Source: Maribacter sp.
Lineage (GTDB): Bacteria > Bacteroidota > Bacteroidia > Flavobacteriales > Flavobacteriaceae
Direction of reading: 5' to 3'
DNA length: 64,000 bases
NCBI GenBank assembly: GCA_011050675.1
Contig: DRFI01000021.1
Span: 62,001 to 126,000 of the forward strand
Numbering within the stretch: the stretch's first letter is position 1; each line of letters opens with the position of its first letter. The notes under the pieces are model-generated. The model was not told the origin of the DNA, ran no database searches, and saw only the letters and a list, made by a program, of their open reading frames with translations. Positions 28,128 through 36,722 of this stretch are shown here, piece by piece. The translations under genes were made by a program, and so were the position numbers.

Positions 28128-30602
28128 CTAAAGTTTAAATTGTAGTGTTGTGTAAAACGTTCTAGGTTCAGAAGGTATAATACCTGGTCCTGGATATCCA
28201 GTAGCTCTACGTGTAAAATAGCTATTGTCAAGGACATTATTTATACCTGCCTCAAGCTTCCAGTTCTTGTAGGTATATGCTAATGAAAAATCAAGAATAT
28301 CATAAGCCGGTATTTCACCTTCTATACCTCTTTGATTATCATTTACATCTTGTGGAGCATTGGTAGCATCTGTAAACTGTCTTGATAAATAGGTATATTG
28401 TAAGCCTCCCAGTAGGTTCTCGTATCCAAAATTTAACCCTGTTTTTAAATTTACAGCTGGTATAAACTCAACATTATTACCTTCTACATTTGTCTCTTCT
28501 GAAGACAAATATTCAGATTCTGTAAGGGCGAGGTTTAAAAAGTAGTTCAATTTTAATTTATCATTTCCACTAAAGAAGGTTTCTTTAACGCTCCAGTTTC
28601 CAAAGCTTTCTAACCCATACATAAAAGCGGTACCTATATTACCACGAAAACGAATAATGCTTCCTGTCTCTACTTCTACGCCAGCTGCATTTATCTGAGT
28701 TTCACTTTTAAGTATTTCCCCAAGCCTATTATCATACAACAATCCAAAAGCACTTACATCATAAGAAAAGACATTTTTATGTCTTCCTCTCAAACCAAAA
28801 TCTGCAGTAAAACCATCTTCATCACTAATATTTTCATCTACTTGAAATGAAGGGTTAACAACCCGTATATCGCTAAAAGTTACCGACCTGTAGTTTTGAG
28901 AAAAATTTCCGTAAAATTCTACACTTGGGTTTAGTTTATAAGTAGCACCTAAACCAAGTAACAAAAATGTTCTATCAAAAGCTCTATTATCCTCTACATC
29001 TTCATTTAACAATGAGTTACCCGCCAAATCCAAAACGATATTCTTGTAGGTACCTATACTTTCTGTATTAATATGCTCTAACCTAAAACCTAGTGTCAAT
29101 GTCAATTTAGAATTTATATTGAAAATATTCTCTCCAAAAAAAGCAAGGTTGGAGTTTGGGAAATTAAATTGAGACTGCCTTTCGTAATTAGGGAATTCAT
29201 CATCAGCAAAATTAAAATCGGCATTCGCAGCCGTAGTCCCAGGACCCTGTCTTTGATTGTTATCTGTTCTATAAATCTTAGACCCTACCAATAGGGCAGA
29301 TTCTGTGTCACCTAATTTGTACCTGGTAAGCAATCTTGCCTCTGCACCCCAATTTTGAAAGTTATCTATTAGCAATTCTCTTGGCTCTTCTATATCATCT
29401 GGCTGTGAAACCCTGTTGGTTCTAAACCCAAGTGCACTTCTTGATGCATCTAAGCCAAACACATTTAAACTAAAATCTGTTTTAGAAGAGAACTTGTGAT
29501 CTAAACGTAATGAGAACAATTTCCAGTCAACATCGAACCAGTTTCTATCTCGGTTACTAAAAGTAGGATCCTCAATGAATTGAGTATCGGTTAAACCGCC
29601 AGGTTGCTTGGCTAAATAATTTAGAAACGTTGTCTCTAATGTAACCTTGGTTTTATCTGAAAACTCATATCCTACGTGAGCAAAATAATTTCTACTGTCA
29701 TAAGCAGAATTCGGTCTAAACCCATTACCTTCTTTATAATTGAAATAAGTATAGTAACTCACTTTACCAACGGTACCACTTAAACTATTAAAGCTGGTCT
29801 TAAGATTATAAGACCCCAAAGTTTGTCTACTGACCCATTCTATTTTCTTAGTTGTATTTGGCTGCTTAAACTTAAAATTCACCAAACCACCAAACTGGGT
29901 TCCATATTGTAATGAAGCGGCTCCTCTAACCACTTGAATTTCTTCTAGTGCCTCTGCTGGAGGTGTATAATAACTTTCTGGGTAGCCCAAAACATCTGCA
30001 CTTATATCGTAACCATTCTGTCTTGTATTAAAATTTGCTGTTCTATTTGGATCCAAGCCCCTACCACCTATATTAAGTTGCAAACCAGCATCACCATTAT
30101 CGTAAATATTAAGACCAACCACTTGACTATATATTTGTCTAGGATTATTGGCTGCCAAATTCCCTGTTATACCTTCTAATAATACTACTTCGCTTTTTTT
30201 ACCGGCATAAATTGCGGTACCATCTACTTTCTTTAATTGTTTTAAAGCAAATACCTCTTCTCTTTTCTGCGTAAGAACAACTTCTGATAGGTTTTGAGTT
30301 TTTAAATGCTGTAAAACTATATTGAAGGTAGTATTACCATTGACATCCAAGTCTTGTTCTAAAATTTCGAATTCATAAGCAAAAACAACAAGCGTATAAG
30401 TCCCAGAGCTTAAATTATCCAGATTATAATTACCTTGAGAATTGGCAGTCTCTAAACGCTCTAGTTCCTTAATATATAGTTCTGCCTCTGGTATTGGCTC
30501 CCCTTCCTTATCCAATACTTGTCCAGTAATGCTAAATTGCCCAAAAACGGGGAACGACATAAATACTAACAATAGCAAAAAACTAAATTCCTTTAATCTC
30601 AT
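28128..30602 (-). CDS. TonB-dependent receptor, FecA-like
   Basis: An 824-residue outer-membrane receptor. A signal peptide (1-21, ending FGQ) precedes a carboxypeptidase-regulatory-like beta domain (about 23-110; ITGQVLDKEGEPIPEAELYI), then a plug (about 130-250, with IGGRGLDPNR and VVRGAASLQYGTQFGGLVNF) and a 22-strand-type barrel ending in an aromatic/hydrophobic strand (TLQFKL). The plug resembles ferric-citrate-type receptors, so an iron chelate or other metal complex is the likely substrate. It is the last gene of the DUF4856/imelysin/HTTM locus; its start overlaps the HTTM stop by 20 bases, showing translational coupling. Confidence 0.93.
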   Translation of the reverse strand: MRLKEFSFLLLLVFMSFPVFGQFSITGQVLDKEGEPIPEAELYIKELERLETANSQGNYNLDNLSSGTYTLVVFAYEFEILEQDLDVNGNTTFNIVLQHLKTQNLSEVVLTQKREEVFALKQLKKVDGTAIYAGKKSEVVLLEGITGNLAANNPRQIYSQVVGLNIYDNGDAGLQLNIGGRGLDPNRTANFNTRQNGYDISADVLGYPESYYTPPAEALEEIQVVRGAASLQYGTQFGGLVNFKFKQPNTTKKIEWVSRQTLGSYNLKTSFNSLSGTVGKVSYYTYFNYKEGNGFRPNSAYDSRNYFAHVGYEFSDKTKVTLETTFLNYLAKQPGGLTDTQFIEDPTFSNRDRNWFDVDWKLFSLRLDHKFSSKTDFSLNVFGLDASRSALGFRTNRVSQPDDIEEPRELLIDNFQNWGAEARLLTRYKLGDTESALLVGSKIYRTDNNQRQGPGTTAANADFNFADDEFPNYERQSQFNFPNSNLAFFGENIFNINSKLTLTLGFRLEHINTESIGTYKNIVLDLAGNSLLNEDVEDNRAFDRTFLLLGLGATYKLNPSVEFYGNFSQNYRSVTFSDIRVVNPSFQVDENISDEDGFTADFGLRGRHKNVFSYDVSAFGLLYDNRLGEILKSETQINAAGVEVETGSIIRFRGNIGTAFMYGLESFGNWSVKETFFSGNDKLKLNYFLNLALTESEYLSSEETNVEGNNVEFIPAVNLKTGLNFGYENLLGGLQYTYLSRQFTDATNAPQDVNDNQRGIEGEIPAYDILDFSLAYTYKNWKLEAGINNVLDNSYFTRRATGYPGPGIIPSEPRTFYTTLQFKL

Positions 30603-31950
30603 CTTTAAATGGTGTTATCCAATTCTTATGTAAAAAAGACTCTTCCTCCTTTGTCAAATCAATGGTAGAATCTATATATTTCGTACTTAATCTTCCGTTT
30701 AAACTTACTTGGCAATCTACATATACTTGCACATTTTTATGACCATCATTTTCAAAATGTTCTTTCAAAAAATGAGCATATTCCAATATAAAGTCCGGCT
30801 GAAAAGCCATTTGTTTTTCTTGAATTGGGGATAAAAAATCTGAATTATCTACATAAAACCATCGCCCCGTATCTCCATTTACTATTTTAAATTGAGCATA
30901 ACCCGATTTTTCCATTAACATAACACGCCATGAAAAACGATAACCTTCTTCTGTCCAAAACAACTCGCCCGGATACAATAGGTACCTAAATGGCAACATA
31001 AGCTGTAAACAAAAGAAAAGTGCAATTACGCCATATTTAATTTTGGCTTTAAAAGTCGGTATTTGCTTGAAAACTTTCCCCGTATTGAAACTTTTAACAT
31101 CAATCTTCAAAAGACTGGAAAAGAACCCTAATATTTTTGAATGAATATTGGCATCGAAAAATATCAAGGCAGAGATTATCATAACAAAAGGAAAAACGCC
31201 AATTGGGAACAATACTCTGGTAAGCACATGAAATATTACAACCATTATGAATGCAAAAGTTCTAGTCTTTTTATTGAGGAGTAAAAAAGGTATACACAAA
31301 TCAAACAAAGCGCCGGTCCAACTAAAAGCATAGTGCACCCACTCTTCACCAAGTAAACTGCCAATTAAGGGAGTATCAAATTTAGATGGTAACCATATTT
31401 TTAAAGGCATGGCTTTTATTAACCAATCTGAATTTAATTTCGCCAAGCCGGCATAAAAATAAACTATACCTAATAACAACTTTATGCTGTTTATGGTCCA
31501 ACTTGGTATATACTGAATAGCTCTTTTGGAATTCCAATAGGCATCTAAGGAATAGTAAGCATTTGCCGGTAAAAAAATCATCAAAAAACTTAAGAGACTA
31601 ATAAAGTAATAATGATTTAAATACGTGGTTTTATCCATAAGCTCTATATATGTAAAGCTTAAAAAGAAAACTATAATAGCCAGTTTATACCGATAACCAA
31701 GGACTACCAAAATGGCAGAAATTGCACAAACGATAAAAATCAAATAAGTTAGCTCGCCTACCGGTTTTATCCATTCAAATCCATAATAGGAGAAAAAGAA
31801 CTTGGGTTGCAGATAAAATTTATCAATCCACCCATAAGCCCAAAATCTAATAATACTAAAAAGCATCATTAAACCAAATAAAATACGAAAGACCGCCAAT
31901 GGGGCGGCCTCTACGGGAGCTTTTATATATTTATCTATTATCGATTTCAT
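30583..31950 (-). CDS. HTTM domain membrane protein (vitamin K-dependent gamma-carboxylase-like)
   Basis: A 455-residue integral membrane protein with several hydrophobic helices in residues 20-345 and a C-terminal soluble part. Motifs match the vitamin K carboxylase family: DKTTYLNHYYF (His113), AGLAKLNSDWL (Lys171), FHVLTRVLFPIGVFPFVM (His241) and a YRFSWRVMLMEKSG segment. In the human enzyme a His (H160) and a Lys (K218, the proposed active-site base) lie 58 residues apart, the same spacing as His113-Lys171 here. Bacterial HTTM proteins have no agreed function. It overlaps imelysin by TAATG and the TonB receptor by 20 bases, so it is part of the metal-acquisition locus. Confidence 0.88.
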   Translation of the reverse strand: MKSIIDKYIKAPVEAAPLAVFRILFGLMMLFSIIRFWAYGWIDKFYLQPKFFFSYYGFEWIKPVGELTYLIFIVCAISAILVVLGYRYKLAIIVFFLSFTYIELMDKTTYLNHYYFISLLSFLMIFLPANAYYSLDAYWNSKRAIQYIPSWTINSIKLLLGIVYFYAGLAKLNSDWLIKAMPLKIWLPSKFDTPLIGSLLGEEWVHYAFSWTGALFDLCIPFLLLNKKTRTFAFIMVVIFHVLTRVLFPIGVFPFVMIISALIFFDANIHSKILGFFSSLLKIDVKSFNTGKVFKQIPTFKAKIKYGVIALFFCLQLMLPFRYLLYPGELFWTEEGYRFSWRVMLMEKSGYAQFKIVNGDTGRWFYVDNSDFLSPIQEKQMAFQPDFILEYAHFLKEHFENDGHKNVQVYVDCQVSLNGRLSTKYIDSTIDLTKEEESFLHKNWITPFKDEIKGI

Positions 31951-33080
31951 TAATCACCATCCGCATCAACAAAATCAATACTGATACTCATAGCAGATAC
32001 CATGTCTACCTTTAACATCGGCACTGCTTTTTGTACCTCATCATATGCCAAAAACATAGCCGTGGGCGTACTATTATTTTCAATTTCCTCTCTAAAAGCT
32101 GCTAGATCTTGAACCATATCTCTAGCGGTATTAAATTGAGCATTAATTAGAGAAGATAAATCCTCACCGTCTTTTACTGTATTCAATGCATCTAAATAAG
32201 AAGCCAAGCTTTCCCCTTCAGTTTCGGAATTAAAATGCTTACCATTGAAAAAATCCTGAACAGCATTTAATCCTTCTAGAAATAAATCATTAGAAATAGT
32301 ACCATTATAATACCCTTCAATATTTTGAGGTAACGTATTACCAGAAAAAACACCTAAAGGAATACCCATTTTACCAGCTCTCAAATACTTTTCATAATAA
32401 AAGATATAGTCGTTTACCATTCGATCTACAGAGGCTGTAGAAGAAGCTCCATCATTAGCAACAAACGTATCTCTGTATCCCTCTTCCCAATCTGATAAAA
32501 CAGTGTCGGTCAAAGATGTCATATCTAACAAAACATCTTCTGTAAACGTAAACAAAGCATCTTTTTCATCACCATTGTAGAAAGCTAATATTGCTACATC
32601 ATCCTCCCCTAAACCATTCAACAGATAATCTAATGCAGGAAAACCTTTAGAGCTTCTGTTTGAAGAAAGCGATAGATCGTAACTACCTGTAGTAATGTAT
32701 TCATCTATATTATCAGTATTGGTAGGATAAATATTCATATTTAACTGAAATCCCACAGTTTCTGCCGGACCAATCTCAAACATTGCAACACGTTGCCAAG
32801 AGATGTAGGCATTTACCCAAGATGAACGTAACTCAACCAAGTTGACCTCACTTGCATCTTCCTTAAATGTATTAAACGAACTTACTAGCACATCTAAATC
32901 AGAAGAAAATGCTGCATATGATGGTATAATAATATTATCTGCCCAATTTATAAGCATAGCACTACGCTCAAAAGAAACTTCTTCTACCGGATCAACAATC
33001 ACCGTACCTTCAGCATCACTATCACTGGAACATGCCCAAACCAAGGTCAAAACAAAGAAAAATCCAATAATTCTATTCAT
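31950..33080 (-). CDS. Imelysin-like lipoprotein
   Basis: A 376-residue lipoprotein (signal ending LVWAC, Cys17). The body is the two-bundle helical imelysin fold, with SWVNAYISWQRVAMFEIGPAE and KGFPALDYLL segments. Imelysins (IrpA, EfeO-related, ICMP) are linked to iron uptake and usually carry GxHxxE; here the equivalent reads G-F-P-A-L-D (residues 146-151), with both the His and Glu replaced. It thus may bind metal differently or serve as a scaffold. It is followed by HTTM (TAATG overlap) and the TonB receptor. A strong hairpin separates it from the upstream DUF4856 gene. Confidence 0.87.
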   Translation of the reverse strand: MNRIIGFFFVLTLVWACSSDSDAEGTVIVDPVEEVSFERSAMLINWADNIIIPSYAAFSSDLDVLVSSFNTFKEDASEVNLVELRSSWVNAYISWQRVAMFEIGPAETVGFQLNMNIYPTNTDNIDEYITTGSYDLSLSSNRSSKGFPALDYLLNGLGEDDVAILAFYNGDEKDALFTFTEDVLLDMTSLTDTVLSDWEEGYRDTFVANDGASSTASVDRMVNDYIFYYEKYLRAGKMGIPLGVFSGNTLPQNIEGYYNGTISNDLFLEGLNAVQDFFNGKHFNSETEGESLASYLDALNTVKDGEDLSSLINAQFNTARDMVQDLAAFREEIENNSTPTAMFLAYDEVQKAVPMLKVDMVSAMSISIDFVDADGD

Positions 33081-33116
33081 CTCTTATTTTTATTTATTCT
33101 AATTAAATGCAAAAAT

Positions 33117-33158
33117 AAAAAAAGCAATTCATTCTACTTAGAATGAATTGCTTTTTTT
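33117..33158. terminator. Terminator between DUF4856 and imelysin genes
   Basis: An 18-bp A/T-rich stem with a GC core (33118-33135 with 33140-33157) and a 4-nt loop has A-run on the left, giving a T-tail on the minus strand. It sits 9 bases after the DUF4856 stop and likely reduces read-through into imelysin. Confidence 0.9.
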
Positions 33159-33167
33159 TAAATACTA

Positions 33168-34460
33168 TTATTCAGCTGCTTGTGCTACCGTAAAATCAAA
33201 TCTGGCTGCTATATCTTCTGAAATAGAATCCAATGTCGTTGATTCTACATTCCAAAGACCATTGTCACCATCGTCTAACAAATCTGTTAAGAATGCATCA
33301 ACCTCATTTTTTGTAAAATAAGGATCAGTGGAATTTGGCTTTCTTGTGAATTGTAAGCTATAAATAAAGCCATAAGCTTCTGAAAGTGCATGAAAAGCAC
33401 TACCGTAATTAGGTGTCTCTCCTGCCAAACCTAACTTCCCATTTTGCAAGTAATAAATAGCTCTAATAGCTATTACTTTAGAAATGTTTCCTTTGATGAT
33501 TTCTGCCTGCTGATCTCTTATATCATAATTTTTAGCTACAATTGCAGCACGACCTAATTTAAAGGCATTAAAAATATCATCAGCAATACCCTCAAAATCT
33601 GAATCAGAATTTGCACGTTCTATATACTCGTTTAAGAAACTATCTGCTCCTAAATCCGCATTAGGATTTGCCGCATCAGCATTTAAACCATATGCATAAC
33701 CATAAGCTTCATCCCATTTATGTTCCATTGTGGTATAACTAGAGCCTTCTTCAAGCACATCTCCATCGTTATTAGCAACATTATCCGCCTCATCTAATAC
33801 TGCGGTACTCAGGTAATTATTCAACATTTGATCGGTCATTAAACTACCTATCAAAGATTTAGCAAATAATTGATTGTATTCTAGTCCGTCTGCACTAACA
33901 TAACGAGTTTTATCTCCATCTGCCAATTGACCAGCAATACCTGCTACTGCTGAAACTTCCCAGTTTGGGTACACTTCTGTAACCTGAGTATTTAAAAAAC
34001 CATCTAGATCTGCACGAATTAACGCTTGATCTGTTGCGTTTGTAGAAAAATAATCGGCAGATGCGGCAACTTTACTTCGTAAACTTTTATCAGAAACATT
34101 TAAATCATCTTCCTCAAAATCAATATCCCCTTCTACATGAGCGAACATTCCAACTAAATCATCAATAGTATTTGTAGGTGTATTAAAATCAGCCAAAAGC
34201 TCTTGTCCCATTTTCAACCTTGTTGTTTGACCACCAAAACTAACTGTATTAGCATCGTCTCTGGTAAATGTATAACTGTCGGGTGTATCGATTCCATTTT
34301 CACATGGCTCACAAACTCCACCACAATCTATACCTGTCTCATCACCATTCATTATACCATCAGCACAAGTAGTTGAAAGTGCTAATCCATCATCATCAGA
34401 ACTACATGAAGCAACAAATAAACCAGCAACAACTGTTAAAGCAACAAAATAATTTTTCAT
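33168..34460 (-). CDS. DUF4856 lipoprotein
   Basis: A 430-residue protein counted from the ATG at 34460; a TTG 12 bases upstream is possible but not needed. The signal ends VASC (Cys19), followed by an acidic SSDDDG linker and a Cys-rich segment of the CADGIMNGDETGIDCGG type, common in flavobacterial surface lipoproteins. The rest is helical DUF4856, with MEHKWDEAYGYAYG typical of the family. It looks like a distant relative of imelysin in overall architecture (an inference). It is first in the locus, downstream of a well-formed promoter with a palindrome. Confidence 0.87.
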   Translation of the reverse strand: MKNYFVALTVVAGLFVASCSSDDDGLALSTTCADGIMNGDETGIDCGGVCEPCENGIDTPDSYTFTRDDANTVSFGGQTTRLKMGQELLADFNTPTNTIDDLVGMFAHVEGDIDFEEDDLNVSDKSLRSKVAASADYFSTNATDQALIRADLDGFLNTQVTEVYPNWEVSAVAGIAGQLADGDKTRYVSADGLEYNQLFAKSLIGSLMTDQMLNNYLSTAVLDEADNVANNDGDVLEEGSSYTTMEHKWDEAYGYAYGLNADAANPNADLGADSFLNEYIERANSDSDFEGIADDIFNAFKLGRAAIVAKNYDIRDQQAEIIKGNISKVIAIRAIYYLQNGKLGLAGETPNYGSAFHALSEAYGFIYSLQFTRKPNSTDPYFTKNEVDAFLTDLLDDGDNGLWNVESTTLDSISEDIAARFDFTVAQAAE

Positions 34461-34502
34461 TTTATAATTCAATTTTATTTAGACTTGTTTTAAATAATCA
34501 TG

Positions 34503-34533
34503 CAAACGTATGACATGTTTCAATACGAAACAA
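34503..34533 (-). promoter_or_regulatory. Promoter of the DUF4856-imelysin-HTTM-TonB locus
   Basis: On the minus strand: TTG (34533-34531), a 20-nt spacer, then TACGTTTG (34510-34503). Both elements and the spacing fit the Bacteroidota consensus exactly. The start codon is about 43 bases downstream. Confidence 0.72.
34516..34532. promoter_or_regulatory. Palindrome in promoter spacer, candidate operator
   Basis: TGTTTC-N5-GAAACA is a perfect inverted repeat lying between the -33 and -7 elements. A bound repressor here would block RNA polymerase. The regulator is unknown; it does not look like a classical Fur box. Confidence 0.5.
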
Positions 34534-34604
34534 GCTTATCTGTATTAAATCTAAATAAACTTAGTTAGATAGTAATTATAAATTAAAATGTAAAAAAGAA
34601 GATA

Positions 34605-35474
34605 TTAATGAAATTCAGAAAATAATTCTGTAGCCTTATTGTAGGATGCTTCAAAAGTCATCCAATTAACTCCGGATTCTATTTTTTCTGATGTAAAGTA
34701 AGATAACATTTTCTCGGTAGGCATATTACCAGTTAAATCATCTTTAGCCATTGGGCAGCCACCAAAACCTTGTATTGCACCATCAAAACGTCTACAACCA
34801 GATTCGTATGCCGCAGCAACTTTCTCATGCCATTTAGTGGGTGTGGTATGTAAATGTGCACCAAATTCAATATTTGGGTATTTAGGAATAAGATTGGAAA
34901 ATAAATAAGATATAGTTTCTGGGTCTGAAGATCCAACAGTATCGGAAAGTGATAATATTTTAGCGCCCATTTTTGCTAATTTTTCTGTCCACTCCCCAAC
35001 AATATCCACATTCCAAGGATCCCCATAAGGATTACCAAACCCCATAGAAATATAGGTAACTACCTCTTTATTGGCAGTATCAGCTAAATTAAATATCTCT
35101 TGTAAAGTCTCTACAGATTGTGCTATGGTCTTATGCGTGTTTCGCATTTGAAAATTCTCTGAAATAGAAAAAGGAAAACCTAAATAATCTACTTCAGGAT
35201 GCGAAACGGCATCTTCTGCTCCACGTACATTTGCTACAATAGACAGTAACTTTGAGTTTGTCTTAGAAAGATCCAGTTTAGCTAATACCTCTGCAGTATC
35301 TACCATTTGGGGTATTGCTTTTGGAGAAACAAAACTTCCAAAATCTAAGGTATCAAAACCACAACCCAACAATGATTGTATATACCTAACCTTTTCATCG
35401 GTTGGTATAAAGGTTTTAATGCCTTGCATGGCATCCCTAGGGCATTCAACTATTTTAAGCTTTGAATTAGACAT
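34605..35474 (-). CDS. Hydroxymethylglutaryl-CoA lyase
   Basis: This DRE-TIM aldolase-type enzyme cleaves HMG-CoA to acetyl-CoA and acetoacetate, the last step of leucine breakdown. Residues 10-14 (ECPRD) hold the catalytic Arg/Asp, GAHLHTT (205-211) the metal-binding His pair, and GFGGCPMAKDDLTGN (236-250) the flexible loop with catalytic Cys240. At 289 residues it is normal. The family's RDGLQNE stretch reads RDAMQGI here, a lineage variant. It lies 53 bases downstream of the LysE-type gene on the same strand. Confidence 0.93.
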   Translation of the reverse strand: MSNSKLKIVECPRDAMQGIKTFIPTDEKVRYIQSLLGCGFDTLDFGSFVSPKAIPQMVDTAEVLAKLDLSKTNSKLLSIVANVRGAEDAVSHPEVDYLGFPFSISENFQMRNTHKTIAQSVETLQEIFNLADTANKEVVTYISMGFGNPYGDPWNVDIVGEWTEKLAKMGAKILSLSDTVGSSDPETISYLFSNLIPKYPNIEFGAHLHTTPTKWHEKVAAAYESGCRRFDGAIQGFGGCPMAKDDLTGNMPTEKMLSYFTSEKIESGVNWMTFEASYNKATELFSEFH

Positions 35475-35527
35475 TATGTAAAAATACGAACTCTAAATAA
35501 GTATGTCATATTAATGTTTTAAATAAA

Positions 35528-36148
35528 CTAACCGAAGAATAAATAAATAGCGATACCAATAAAGACTACTATCTGCACCCACTTCAATACAAAACCTGTT
35601 TGCTTTTTAGTTTTTAAAAATGTTGAAATCTGCCCAGATAATATGGCGATACCACTAAATACAACAGATGAGACTAATATAAATAAAAAACCAAGTGTAT
35701 AAAATTGGATAACGGTATTTAAAGAATCTGAAAATAAAAATCCAGGAAAAAAGGCTAGAAAGAATATAATCACCTTTGGGTTGAATACATTCATTATAAA
35801 TCCTTGTTTATATAATGCCCCTAAACTTTTTTTATTTTTTGACTCCCCTTTTATTGCTATAGTATCGCCTCCTCTATAAACCATTACTGAGAGATACAGT
35901 AAATATGCAGCCCCAAACACTTTTATGGCTGTAAATATGGCTGGGTTATTCTTTATGACTGCAGACACACCAAAAGCCAAAAGAGTGGTATGCACCAAAC
36001 AACCGGACATTAAACCTGCAACAACTGCTAGCCCTTGTTTTTTACCATTACTTATACTCTGTATTAGAACAAAAATATTATCAGGGCCAGGCGATAGAGA
36101 CAAAACGAGGGTAGCTACAGAAAAGGCAAGTAAAATATCGTAATTCAA
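35528..36148 (-). CDS. LysE family amino-acid exporter
   Basis: A 206-residue inner-membrane protein with six hydrophobic helices and the LysE/RhtB signature SPGPDNIFVLIQSISNGKKQG near the N-terminus; NVFNPKVIIFFLAFFP is the second family motif. Members export amino acids or related small molecules. The start appears to be TTG at 36148: no ATG precedes it after the upstream stop, and starting later would remove the first helix. It may be co-transcribed with HMG-CoA lyase; the substrate cannot be told. Confidence 0.9.
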   Translation of the reverse strand: MNYDILLAFSVATLVLSLSPGPDNIFVLIQSISNGKKQGLAVVAGLMSGCLVHTTLLAFGVSAVIKNNPAIFTAIKVFGAAYLLYLSVMVYRGGDTIAIKGESKNKKSLGALYKQGFIMNVFNPKVIIFFLAFFPGFLFSDSLNTVIQFYTLGFLFILVSSVVFSGIAILSGQISTFLKTKKQTGFVLKWVQIVVFIGIAIYLFFG

Positions 36149-36234
36149 TTCAGCAGTTTTAAGTTCTGCTTGAAATGTACGAATAACCCAGAATTACACC
36201 TATTTTTAATATCTTGTTTAAAAATAAAGACACT

Positions 36235-36645
36235 ATGAAAATTAAAGTACTGGTATTATTAATTAGCATTTCGTTTATGACCTCTGCATTTGCTTCAACC
36301 AATGAAAACATAACAGCAACAAAAATGATCAAAACCGACAGTCTTTTAAGGCACACAGTTTTTTTTAAGTTCAAAGAAGGAACAACACCTGCTCAATTAA
36401 AACAAGTTGAAGATGCATTTAGCGCTTTACCTTCTAAAATAGAACAAATTAAAGGTTATGAATGGGGATTGAATAATAGTCCTGAAGGATTAGACAAAGG
36501 GTTTACCCATGCTTTCATTCTTACTTTCGAAAGTGAAGAAGATCGTGCTATTTATTTACCACACCCTGATCACAAAGCTTTTGGCGCTGTATTAACCCCA
36601 TATTTAGAAGATGTTTTTGTGGTTGATTTTTGGATTAAAAAATAA
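36235..36645 (+). CDS. Dabb (stress-responsive A/B barrel) domain protein, exported
   Basis: A 136-residue protein from the ATG at 36235; an upstream TTG at 36214 would add seven residues before the signal peptide and is unlikely. Residues 1-20 form the signal peptide. The Dabb domain follows: LRHTVFFKFKEG, a central KGYEWGLNNSPEG, FTHAFILTFESEEDRAIYLPHPDHKAF and a final VFVVDFWIKK strand. Dabb proteins are small ferredoxin-like dimers; most exported ones have no assigned function. It converges on pyrD. Confidence 0.88.
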   Translation: MKIKVLVLLISISFMTSAFASTNENITATKMIKTDSLLRHTVFFKFKEGTTPAQLKQVEDAFSALPSKIEQIKGYEWGLNNSPEGLDKGFTHAFILTFESEEDRAIYLPHPDHKAFGAVLTPYLEDVFVVDFWIKK

Positions 36646-36660
36646 AATAAAATCTTAAAT

Positions 36661-36708
36661 AAAAACAAATGCCTTTGTACGAACTTGTACAAAGGCATTT
36701 GTTTTTTT
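36661..36708. terminator. Bidirectional terminator between Dabb gene and pyrD
   Basis: A 20-bp stem (36661-36680 with 36687-36706) and a 6-nt loop have A on one side and T on the other. It is the longest terminator stem in the window. Confidence 0.93.
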
Positions 36709-36722
36709 AGCAGCATGCTGTT

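Noticed and set aside
30442..30633. Plus-strand frame across the TonB receptor start
   Set aside because: It is antisense to a signal peptide region and an operon overlap, with no coding character of its own.
34516..34532. Fur box at the metal locus
   Set aside because: The palindrome does not match the classical GATAATGATAATCATTATC pattern, so only an unnamed operator is proposed.
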